NCBI RefSeq assembly: GCF_024436035.1
Contig: NZ_JANFNG010000013.1
Location: 99,827 to 163,826, forward strand
Length of the DNA: 64,000 nt
DNA from: Streptomyces humicola
Lineage (GTDB): Bacteria; Actinomycetota; Actinomycetes; Streptomycetales; Streptomycetaceae
Direction: 5' to 3'
Position 1 is the stretch's first letter, and each line of letters starts with the position of its first letter. The position numbers and the translations under genes were made by a program. The notes under the pieces were generated by a model. It ran no database searches and had not been told where the DNA came from. It saw only the letters and a list, made by a program, of their open reading frames with translations. Positions 38,961-47,209 of the stretch are shown here, one piece after another.

Positions 38961-40857
38961 GTGGTATTCCGATTCAACCCGCCTCCGTCGTGGCCGCAAC
39001 CGCCGTCCGGATGGACGCCGCCGCCGGGCTGGATGCCTGATCCCTCGTGGCCCGCCCCGCCTGCGGGGTGGCAGTTGTGGGTTGCGGAGGATGGGTCAGA
39101 TGATGTCCATGATGTGTTGCCGCACGGTGCGTACGGCCACGCGCCGACGGTGCCGCAGTATCCGGACGGGCCTGCGTCGTCTACACCGCAGTGGGCGGTG
39201 GCTCCCACGCAGTTTGCACCATCACTGCGGCCCCAGTGGTCCACGGCACCCGCTGAGGCCGTACCTCCGGTGCCCAAGCAGTCTGCTGTCCCTGCGGGGG
39301 CTTGGGAGTCGTCCTCGGAGAGATCCGGTTCGTCGTCTGGGGTATTCGGGAAACGTCGCAGGCAAGCCGAGGCGGAGATCGAGCAGCTACGCACTCAAGT
39401 GAACACTCTTTCCGGCGATCTGGATGCCGCGAAGCGCCGGTTGGCGGAGCAGGATGCCGGGCGCGTTCATCTGGAGTCGGCGCTGCAAGAGGCGCGGGCT
39501 CGCATGGGGGTGCTGCAGGAGGAGCTTGAGCGTGTCCGCGGGATGGATATTGCGCAACGGGCGGCCGAGGTGGAGCGGCTGCGGGCTGAGATATCTGAGC
39601 TGGAGCGTCAGCGTGAGGCTCTCGTGGGGGAACGGGAGGAGGAAGCTGCGCGGGCGGATGCGGCTCTGGCGGAGAAGGCCGAGCGCGCGATGCTGGCGCT
39701 GCAGGCCCAGCTGGACGGCAAGCTCGCCGAGCTGGACGAGGTCATGGCTCGTGTGCAGGCGGCGCAGGAGCGTCTGACGCAGGTGCAAGCCGAGGTGGTA
39801 CAGGGCGAGCGGCGCATCGTGAGGACCGAGGAGACCGCGATGCTGCAGGAGGTGGGGGTCTACGCCTACCGGCACCCCGCTCGAGGACGCCGTTGCCTAC
39901 AAGGGCCGACTGGATGAGCTCAAGGACCAGATCAAGGTGCAGGCCCGCAACGGGGATGCCGTGCACTCGATCACGAACTGGCAGGTCAACGGTTCGGCGA
40001 CGGAGGGCCGCAAGATGGTCCGGGATTTCTCCAAGTTGATGCTGCGTGCGTATAACGCCGAGGCCGATTACGCGGTCCGATCGATGCGGCCCCACCGGCT
40101 GGCCTCGCTGGTGGACCGGCTGGACAAGTCCCGGGCGACGGTGGCTCGGCTCGGAGCCACCATGCAGATCCGCATCAGCGAGTCCTATCACCGGCTACGG
40201 GTACGCGAACTGGAGCTCACCGCTGATTACCTGGCCAAGCAGGAAGAGGAGAAGGAACGCCGACGCGAGCTGCGCGAGCGCCAGCGCGAGGAAGAAAAGC
40301 TGCAACGCGAGATCGAGCGCGAACGTGCCCGTCTGGCCAAGGAGCAGGCCCATTACCGCAGCGCACTGCAGCGGTTGCGCGCCGCGTCTGAAGGCGGGGC
40401 GGTCGATGAGGCCGAGGTGGCGCAATTGGAACAGCAGCTTGCCGAGCTGGAGGCGGCGATGGCAGCGGTCGACGCACGCGAAGCCAACATCCGCGCGGGC
40501 TACGTATACGTCATCTCCAACATCGGCGCCTTCGGCGAAAGCATCGTCAAGATCGGCTTGACACGTCGACTCGAGCCCATGGACCGGGTCAATGAGCTGG
40601 GCGACGCCTCAGTGCCGTTCCGCTTCGATGTCCATGCCCTGATCTTCTCCGAAGACGCGGTAGGCCTGGAGCGCACCTTGCACCAGGAGTTCGACGACCG
40701 ACGGGTGAACCGGGTCAATCTGCGTCGGGAGTTCTTCTACGTCCGACCCGCCGAGGTCCGCGAGGCGCTCCAGCGCTTCGCCGGCCAGCACCTGCTGCAG
40801 TTCCGCGAGGAAGCCGAGGCACCCGAGTGGCGCGCATCCGGCGGACGCTCGCAATAA
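38961..40857 (+). pseudogene. DUF4041 / T5orf172 (GIY-YIG-type) coiled-coil protein, frameshifted
   Basis: GTG 38961 starts a proline/tryptophan-rich head (NPPPSWPQPPSGWTPPPGWM and onward), a linker, a long coiled coil (about 135-300) and DUF4041 (LQEVGVYAYRHP / LEDAVAYKGRLDELKDQIK). One extra C in a run of four at 39875-39878 shifts the frame between YRHP and LEDAV. The second frame continues the coiled coil and ends in a T5orf172 GIY-YIG-like nuclease domain: GYVYVISNIGAFGESIVKIG, then RRLEPMDRVNELGDASVPF and a late EFFYV. Such proteins are common in actinobacterial accessory regions, and a DNA-cleaving role is suggested by the domain. The full protein would be about 630 residues. The shift may be real or a homopolymer error. 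Confidence 0.8.
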
Positions 40858-40973
40858 AGCTACACGCGCTCAGGCCTCGCGGGTGCCCGAGATGATGTGC
40901 ATGTTCACAACGAGGCACCGCCCGTTCAGCGTTCCGGAGCGGCGTGGGGTCAGACGTCCCATGACGTTGGGTG

Positions 40974-42212
40974 TCAAGCTGCGGCGAGGTTGGCGTGGTG
41001 TGCCCACGCAGTGGCCTCGCTGTAGAGGGTGCGGGTCTTGAGGCATCCGTGGAGGATGCCGACGAGTCGGTTGCCCAGCTGCCGCAGGGCAGGGTTGTAG
41101 TCCAAGTCGCGGGCGCGCTGCTTGTCGTAGTAGCGGCGGGCTCCGTGCGAGTTCTGTAGTGCGCAGAACGCCTGTCGTTGGAGGGCGTCGGCGAGCCGGT
41201 TGTTGCGGACGAAGCGGGCCTGGACGGTGTGGCTCTTGCCGGAGGCCCGGGTGATGGGGCTGGTGCCGGCGTAGTTCTTGCGGGCTTTCGCGGACGCGTA
41301 GCGGGTGGGGTCGTCGCCGAACTCGGCCAGCACCCGGGCGCCGGTGATCTCGCCGATGCCGGGCATCGACAGGTAGATCTCAGCGTCCGGGTGCGCCAGA
41401 AAATGGGCCTTCACCTGCCCTTGCAGAGCGTCTATCTGCTCGTTCAGAGCGATCAGTAGCCGGGCGTGTGCGGTTGCGGCGGCCGCGTAGGCGTCGGCGA
41501 CCGGGGCCGCGACGTCGAGCTGGTGGTCGCGCAGCGCGGTCTGGATGGCGGCGGCTTTCTGGTCTCGGTTGCGGCGCCGGTGCCGGGCAAGGACCACGGT
41601 GATCTGCTGCTTTGTCAGCTTCGCTGCCCGCTCGGGCGTGGGTGCCTTGACCAGCAGTTCCATGGCATCCGTGCTGGTCAACTCCAGTCCCGCGTAGGCG
41701 GTGAGCGCGCCGGGGAAGTACTCGCGCAGCATGCTGCGCAACCGCTGAAAGGTACGGGTGCGCTCCCAGATCAGCGTCTGGTGGGCGCGGGCGACGACCT
41801 TGACGGCCTGGGCCTGCTCGCTGTCACCGGCGATCGGCCGCAGCTGGGCGCGGTCGATGCGGACCATGTCGGCCAGCGCGTGCGCGTCGCCCTTGTCGCT
41901 CTTCGCGCCGGAGGAGCCGTACCGTTCCTTGAACCGGGCGGCCTGCCTCGGGTTGACGGCGTAGACCTGGTAGCCGGCCGCGAGCAGGGCCTGTACCCAT
42001 GGGCCACGGTCGGTCTCGATCCCGACCACTACCTGTTCCGGTTCCAGGTCCTCACCGCCGTGCCGGGCGATGAGGGCATGCAGCTTCGCGACGCCTTCGA
42101 CGCCCTCCGGCAGCCGGGCGGCCCCGAGCCTGCGGCCCGAGTCGTCCTGGACCTCGACATCATGGTGATCTTCGGCCCAGTCGTCGCCGACGAACAGCAC
42201 CCGCTTCTCCAA
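40974..42212 (-). CDS. IS110 family transposase
   Basis: 412 residues. The N-terminal RuvC-like DEDD domain starts FVGDDWAEDHHDVEV; its second acid is in VGIETDRGPWV and the last two in SDKGDAHALADM. The C-terminal transposase_20 domain has the catalytic-serine region near YLSMPGIGEITGARVLAEFG and NYAGTSPITRASGKS. The protein is full length with no frameshift. IS110 elements lack terminal inverted repeats, so the ends cannot be fixed by eye. The non-coding flanks 40858-40973 and 42213-42528 probably contain them and the bridge RNA. It interrupts the gene order of element 2. Confidence 0.92.
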   Translation of the reverse strand: MEKRVLFVGDDWAEDHHDVEVQDDSGRRLGAARLPEGVEGVAKLHALIARHGGEDLEPEQVVVGIETDRGPWVQALLAAGYQVYAVNPRQAARFKERYGSSGAKSDKGDAHALADMVRIDRAQLRPIAGDSEQAQAVKVVARAHQTLIWERTRTFQRLRSMLREYFPGALTAYAGLELTSTDAMELLVKAPTPERAAKLTKQQITVVLARHRRRNRDQKAAAIQTALRDHQLDVAAPVADAYAAAATAHARLLIALNEQIDALQGQVKAHFLAHPDAEIYLSMPGIGEITGARVLAEFGDDPTRYASAKARKNYAGTSPITRASGKSHTVQARFVRNNRLADALQRQAFCALQNSHGARRYYDKQRARDLDYNPALRQLGNRLVGILHGCLKTRTLYSEATAWAHHANLAAA

Positions 42213-42528
42213 CCTCTCGACATGGCAGCGTTCGCGTGGCCTGCGGAAGACACAGCTCGCGCCCTAATGGATCCAGTGCTCACGCCGATCAGCCCGGCGG
42301 GCACGCCATCCCATCAGCAGTCCGGCCTCCCGGCCGACCAGCAGGGGCACGGTCTGACCTCAGAGCTCGGACGGCTCCGGAGGCGATAGTGCTCACCTGC
42401 TGGCGGCCACTCACCGAGTCTCACTCACGACCCGATGAGTCCCATTAGGAGGCTGCGGCATCGCTGGGATCCAACTGCCGTGCGCCTGAGCAGCGTGATC
42501 GTGTATGGAGTGCTGGTGATCCAAGGAA

Positions 42529-43866
42529 TCAGGCCTCGAAGCTGAGGCGTTGGTGGCGTTCACGCAGATCCGTCCGCTCGCCCTTTGCGAAGTACTGGTC
42601 CAGGAGGATGTGCAGGAAGAGGCTTTCGGCTTCGTTGGTGCCGCGCTGGTATGTGCCGCGATCGGACTCCACCCATGCTCCTGTCGGTCGCCAGCCGTGT
42701 GCCGTCTGCTCGACCGCGACCTCGAAAATGCAGTGGCCGGTCCAACTGCGGTGCCAGAACATGCGGTCGCCGTCGAGGTAGACGTTCCACTTCTCCTCCA
42801 TGGCCTGGGATGCGATGCCGAGTCGGATGCGCTGCCACTGGCCGGGCGTCCATGTCAGCTGAGGCACGGGGATCGCCTTGGGGTGCTTGATCGGCTGCGT
42901 CTTCCCGATGTTGTGACGGTTCAGGTCGTTGCCGGGCCGGTCTGCCTCCAGCCATTTGGGCAGCGATTCTGTCGCCTCCAGCCATCTGTGGGGGATGCCG
43001 TGCCTGCCCAGCCGGGCGGCGAGGATCCCGCCGACGATCGCGCAGGTGGTATCGACATCGCCACCCGCGGAGGCGGTCGCCCACAAGGCGGCTTCGAAGT
43101 CGTCCAGGTGCCGGGCCGCGCACCACAAGGTGAACGGCACCGTGTCCATGGCGCTGACCTGGCGCCCGTTGCCCAGGCGGTGTGCGGCCAGCTGCACATG
43201 CGGGTGGTCGAGCAGGGCCTGAGCTTCGGCCACTCCTTCGCGCACCGTGCTCGCTGGTGTCAACTCCAGTACAGATGAGAGAAGGTCTTGTGGTGTGAGG
43301 TGCTGCCCGCGGCTGCGCGCGGCATGGGCTGCCGCTACTGCGACGGCGACAGCTCCCGCCACCGCCTCCGGGTGGGCGTGTGTGACCTCGGCCGAGCGTG
43401 CCGCTTGCCAGGCGGCCTCGCGCGGGTCCACGGCGAACCACGCGCCCAGCGGGGCGACGCGCATGGCCGCTCCGTTTCCCCAGGAGCCTTGTCCGTCGAA
43501 GAGCCCGGCGGCGAGCTTCCCCCACGAGCCTCCTTCGCGCACGAGCCGTAGCAGCCGGTTCATCGCCGCACCGTAGCCGCGGTCGAAGTCGTGCCGATGG
43601 GCGAAGGAGTGAGCCAGCTCCCACTGGTCGACCGTGCCGCGCGAGCGCAGCACAGCGAATATCGAGCAGGCCATCTCGGTGTCATCGGTCCATGGCCAGG
43701 GTGCGGGGGGCAGTTGCCGTTTCGCAAGGGCGGGCAGGTTTTCGGGCACGAAGTGCTGGGCGCCGAAGGCGTCACCAACCGCTAGGCCGAGCACGCTATC
43801 GCGCGCGGCCGTGCGGTGGTCGAAGGGAAAAGGATCGAGCGCGGGTTCGGATTGGTCGGTCATCAT
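42529..43866 (-). CDS. ADP-ribosylglycohydrolase (DraG-like) with extra C-terminal domain
   Basis: 445 residues. The DraG/ARH fold covers about 18-320 with metal motifs intact: GLAVGDAFGAQ (25-35), WTDDTEM (60-66), GNGAAMRVAPLG (about 130-141) and GGDVDTTCAIVGGI (about 270-283). The enzyme should remove ADP-ribose from protein or nucleic acid. A C-terminal domain of about 105 residues follows (WNVYLDGDRMFWHRSWTGHC, then FEVAVEQ). It is beta-rich, resembles the small domain fused to some ADP-ribosyl hydrolases, and is not otherwise recognised. It is convergent with nothing nearby, its stop lies beside the IS110 flank, and no obvious ADP-ribosyltransferase is adjacent. Confidence 0.85.
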   Translation of the reverse strand: MMTDQSEPALDPFPFDHRTAARDSVLGLAVGDAFGAQHFVPENLPALAKRQLPPAPWPWTDDTEMACSIFAVLRSRGTVDQWELAHSFAHRHDFDRGYGAAMNRLLRLVREGGSWGKLAAGLFDGQGSWGNGAAMRVAPLGAWFAVDPREAAWQAARSAEVTHAHPEAVAGAVAVAVAAAHAARSRGQHLTPQDLLSSVLELTPASTVREGVAEAQALLDHPHVQLAAHRLGNGRQVSAMDTVPFTLWCAARHLDDFEAALWATASAGGDVDTTCAIVGGILAARLGRHGIPHRWLEATESLPKWLEADRPGNDLNRHNIGKTQPIKHPKAIPVPQLTWTPGQWQRIRLGIASQAMEEKWNVYLDGDRMFWHRSWTGHCIFEVAVEQTAHGWRPTGAWVESDRGTYQRGTNEAESLFLHILLDQYFAKGERTDLRERHQRLSFEA

Positions 43867-44042
43867 CGGGCATCATGCCAATGCCCGAGGAGGAAGAGCC
43901 AGGGCCGTGGGAGCGTCCGCTATCCCAGGCCAGGCGGCCGGGCGGGACGGGTCCAGTATCTGCTGCTTCGGGTACTTGGCGGTGGATGTGCTGGCATGCT
44001 GGCCTTGTGCGCCGCCGTGCGATCGATTGAGATGATCAGCAC

Positions 44043-44711
44043 ATGATGACGGCGGCGACCATACCCGTACCCGGCGGCCGGGGTGGCGAGGAGTACGAGA
44101 CGCATGTGACCGTTCGCTGCGAGGGCGACGAGGTGGCCCGGCTGCAGAGGTGGGCCGAGACGGCTGGGCTGAAGCTGACCCGGATCGTACTCGCGCGTGG
44201 CAGGATGATCTCCCAGCCGATGCTGACGCTGCGTGCCGAGGGCGGGCTCGCCGCCCAGCATGCCGCCGCTGAGGTGTTGATGGCGCGGCTGCGGGTCGCG
44301 GGGTTCGAGCCGGTGCGAGTGAAGATCGAGACCACGCCGTGGTCGCCGCAAGCGCCGCAGGACGACGCGTCAGTACGTGGCCAGGCTCCGGATCGGTACT
44401 TCGAGCACCACGTCAAACTGTTGCTGGACGCGGGCTTCGACCGCCAAGCTCTTACCGCTGTCGCCGTGGCGCACGGGGCACATCTTTCCTGGAACGCGCG
44501 CCGAATACGTTTGGAGGGGCGGCAAGAGCGCTTTGTCACCCAGCGATGCCACGGCGTCGGAGCTCGCACAGCGGGACGGCATCTGGAACTGCTGCTGACG
44601 GACCTGCGCTCCAGTGGCTGGGAGATCCCCGCCGTCGAGAGGGAGTTCGTGCTCTACGACAATGCCCCGGACGTGGATGCCGGATGGATCGAGAAGGGGG
44701 ACGAAAGATGA
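44043..44711 (+). CDS. Uncharacterised protein coupled to an AbiEii-type nucleotidyltransferase
   Basis: 222 residues. There seem to be two related halves: YETHVTVRCEGDEVARLQRW with GLKLTRIVLARGRMISQPML and a helix; then YFEHHVKLLLDAGFDRQALT with AHLSWNARRIRLEG, ERFVTQRCHGVGARTAGRHL and a helical end. Both start with an H-V-(T/K) strand, as in repeated alpha/beta (ferredoxin-like) units. The family is not recognised. The stop overlaps the start of the nucleotidyltransferase gene (ATGA at 44708-44711), so they are made together and probably act together, perhaps as antitoxin and toxin or as two parts of an RNA-modifying system. The start could be either of two adjacent ATGs. Confidence 0.65.
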   Translation: MMTAATIPVPGGRGGEEYETHVTVRCEGDEVARLQRWAETAGLKLTRIVLARGRMISQPMLTLRAEGGLAAQHAAAEVLMARLRVAGFEPVRVKIETTPWSPQAPQDDASVRGQAPDRYFEHHVKLLLDAGFDRQALTAVAVAHGAHLSWNARRIRLEGRQERFVTQRCHGVGARTAGRHLELLLTDLRSSGWEIPAVEREFVLYDNAPDVDAGWIEKGDER

Positions 44712-46012
44712 GCGAGTCGTGGGAGCGCTTCTCGCACTACAGCGAGTACCTGCCGCAGCTGCCATTGGAGGAGAACCAGCGCGAACGCCTCGGCTTTCCG
44801 GCGACACTGCGCCCGATCAGTGACCCGGAGGCAGTCCAACCTGGCGTATTCGACCCTTCGTTGAAGCAGCACCAGCGGGCGTTCCGAGCAGCCGACCCCC
44901 GCTACGACGACCCTGACAAGCAGACGGCATGGCGTGTGGCCCGGCGCAATGCGCTGGATGTCGTCATCGCTGCGGTCGCCGCATCGCCGTGGGCCGATTC
45001 ACTGGTGCTGCGCGGCAGCGTGCTCCTTGCAGGCTGGTGTGGACCGGTCGCGCGCGAGCCGGGCGACCTCGACTTCATCGTTGTCCCGGCCTCGTGGAAA
45101 CTTGACGACCCGCGCACCAAGTCGATGTTCGAACAGCTCACTTCTGCTGTACATGAGCGGACGTGTGCGCAAGGAGCGAGTGGGCTACGATTCGTGCCCG
45201 AGGAGGCGGCCAGCGACGAGATCTGGACCTATGACCGGGTTCCCGGCCGCCGTCTGATCCTGCCCTGGAGGACCGACCACGTGGCGGGCGGGGTCGTCCA
45301 GCTCGACCTCGTCTTCAACGAGCATCTACCGGTGCCGCCAGAACCCACGCGCATTCCCACCCGTGACGGCCGCGACGCCGCACACTTGCTGGCAGTAACC
45401 CCCGAGCTGTCACTGGCCTGGAAACTTCAGTGGCTGGTCACCGACATGTGGCCGCAGGGCAAGGACCTGTATGACGCAGCGCTGCTGGCCGAGCGCTATC
45501 TGCTGCGCTACAGCATGCTGCGCGACGTACTGAGCCAAGTGGACCCCTACCACTGCGTGCACCCCCTCCACACACACCACCTCCTGGAGCTGGACCTGGA
45601 GGCCGAGTGGGGGGAGTTCCTCCGCGAGTACCCCCACATCACCGGCAGTTACCGGGACTATCAGCAGCGGCTCGTGACCGCCCTGGCTCCCACCTTCGCT
45701 GCGGCGGGCGTCCCCGAGAACGGCCGGGACACCTACGCCCTGCTGGCGAGCTGGCTTTCACCCAGCACCGAGAAGTACCGCCCCACTCTCACCACGGCAG
45801 CTGGAGCTCTTGAAACCGTGTTGGCCAGGATGGCCGAAGATGGCATTCCGCTACGCGGTGCCATTATCATCACCCGAGAATTGCTCGGCCCAGACACCCA
45901 TGGTCTGGACGACGCCCGCGACAGGATCCTCAACTCTGCTGCCTTCGCACAACACCCCACGTGGGCGAGGCAGAACATGAGCGAGCTGGACCAATACCTG
46001 GAATCCTTGTGA
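44708..46012 (+). CDS. Nucleotidyltransferase of the AbiEii/AbiGii type
   Basis: 434 residues. After about 95 residues comes the nucleotidyltransferase motif LVLRGSVLLAGW with REPGDLDFIVVP (G103-S104, D120-x-D122), the h-G-[GS]-x9-D-x-D pattern of AbiEii. A further strand with an acidic residue (VVQLDLVFNEHLP) supplies the third carboxylate. The helical C-terminus contains LSLAWKLQWLVTDMWPQGKDLYDAAL, which resembles the KxxR/D-x-D-L-x-D-(V/L) region of the family. AbiEii-like toxins modify tRNA ends in phage defence. The partner upstream is not the usual AbiEi helix-turn-helix antitoxin. The interval 46013-46258 after it shows no gene. Confidence 0.8.
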   Translation: MSESWERFSHYSEYLPQLPLEENQRERLGFPATLRPISDPEAVQPGVFDPSLKQHQRAFRAADPRYDDPDKQTAWRVARRNALDVVIAAVAASPWADSLVLRGSVLLAGWCGPVAREPGDLDFIVVPASWKLDDPRTKSMFEQLTSAVHERTCAQGASGLRFVPEEAASDEIWTYDRVPGRRLILPWRTDHVAGGVVQLDLVFNEHLPVPPEPTRIPTRDGRDAAHLLAVTPELSLAWKLQWLVTDMWPQGKDLYDAALLAERYLLRYSMLRDVLSQVDPYHCVHPLHTHHLLELDLEAEWGEFLREYPHITGSYRDYQQRLVTALAPTFAAAGVPENGRDTYALLASWLSPSTEKYRPTLTTAAGALETVLARMAEDGIPLRGAIIITRELLGPDTHGLDDARDRILNSAAFAQHPTWARQNMSELDQYLESL

Positions 46013-46258
46013 CCAAGAGCCCGTTGGTGGTTTTGCGTGTGTTCGCCGGCGAGTTAATGTTCCGATTAAGGCGAAGCTGGACGAGTTGGTATACGGCTAT
46101 TGGTCCGCACGACTCCGGATGAAACCGGCTACCCTTGGCCGTGCGTCGAGCGCGGCACGTCCGCGGCGATCAGGTGTGCCGCAGGGCTCGTGTGTCTCGG
46201 CGGCCGTGTCAGTGGGAGCCCTGGGCCGCGCCATGTACTTCATCGAGCGTCGGCGGGT

Positions 46259-47209
46259 CTACTGTTCGTCCGCTATGAGAAGGGCCAGCTCCTTGGTTTC
46301 GGCTGCCTGGATGCGCTGCGCGATCTCGAGGCCGCGTCGGAAGTGAGCCTGCGCGGCCGCCTGGTCGCCGTTCTTGAGTTGTGCCTTGCCCAACAGGAGG
46401 AGCGTCCTGGTTTCGGCGAGCAGGTGTCCTTCCGATCGGTGAATGTCGAAAGCCTCGGTGGCGAGGCGTGCCGCGCCCTGGATGTCTCCGGCAGACAGCA
46501 GGACTTCGGTGATGGAGGTCAGGGCGCGCTCTTCATAGCCCCGCGGGGCGCCGTCTTGCAGCTTGAGCCAGACCCTGTTCGCCTCTTCGGTTGCGTCCTG
46601 GTGTTGTCCGAGGTGGCTCAGTGCTACGGCGAGGCCGCACATTGCATCGATCTCTCCCCGGATGTCGGCTAATTGACGCGAGATTTCGAGGGCGGTCTGG
46701 TGGTGGGCCAGTGCCTCAGGGCATTGTCCGATGAGGCACTCGATCGATCCCAGAGTTGTCAAGGCGGTGGAGACTCGAGCCCCGACGTCGAAGCGGTGGG
46801 CCAAGTCGACCGATGTGGCTGCGAAGCGGTGAGCTGTGGGCAGGTCGCCCATGTCGCGGTGGACTGCCGCCAGGTCGAGCACGGGGATGACGTGATAGCG
46901 GATGGGCTCCGGGTGCAGCTTGAGTGAACGCTGAAAGAGAGAGGCGGCGTCCGGCAGGCTCCCGGTTTTGTGTATGGCGTCCCCCAGGCCTACGAGTGAC
47001 TGCGATTGACCGTTGAGGTCATCGATCTCCTCGTAGAGCTTCAGGGCGTGTCGGAAGTCCTTGGCGGATCCTCTGAGGTCTCCTCGACAGTTGGCTGCTA
47101 TCGCGAGTGAGCTGTACATTGCCGCGACGCCGATGAGATCGCCGTGCTTTTCTGCTAGTTGGAGTGCCGTGCGTGCACTATCCACCCAATCCACATCGCT
47201 GCGCAGCAT
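46259..47209 (-). CDS. TPR-repeat C-terminal half of a split NB-ARC regulator
   Basis: 316 residues, all tetratricopeptide repeats (for example DDLNGQSQSLVGLGDAIHKTG, about seven units of 40). The ATG at 47209 directly follows a TAA that ends the NB-ARC half, in the same reading frame without a gap. In related proteins the two parts are one chain of about 870 residues. It has no independent ribosome site visible, so it would be made only by readthrough or re-initiation at the stop. TPR repeats in this family hold the effector or ligand surface. Confidence 0.75.
   Translation of the reverse strand: MLRSDVDWVDSARTALQLAEKHGDLIGVAAMYSSLAIAANCRGDLRGSAKDFRHALKLYEEIDDLNGQSQSLVGLGDAIHKTGSLPDAASLFQRSLKLHPEPIRYHVIPVLDLAAVHRDMGDLPTAHRFAATSVDLAHRFDVGARVSTALTTLGSIECLIGQCPEALAHHQTALEISRQLADIRGEIDAMCGLAVALSHLGQHQDATEEANRVWLKLQDGAPRGYEERALTSITEVLLSAGDIQGAARLATEAFDIHRSEGHLLAETRTLLLLGKAQLKNGDQAAAQAHFRRGLEIAQRIQAAETKELALLIADEQ

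Noticed and set aside
46013..46258. Possible transposase fragment after the nucleotidyltransferase
   Set aside because: Frames show only short stretches (for example VRTTPDETGYPW) without recognisable family motifs or a start.
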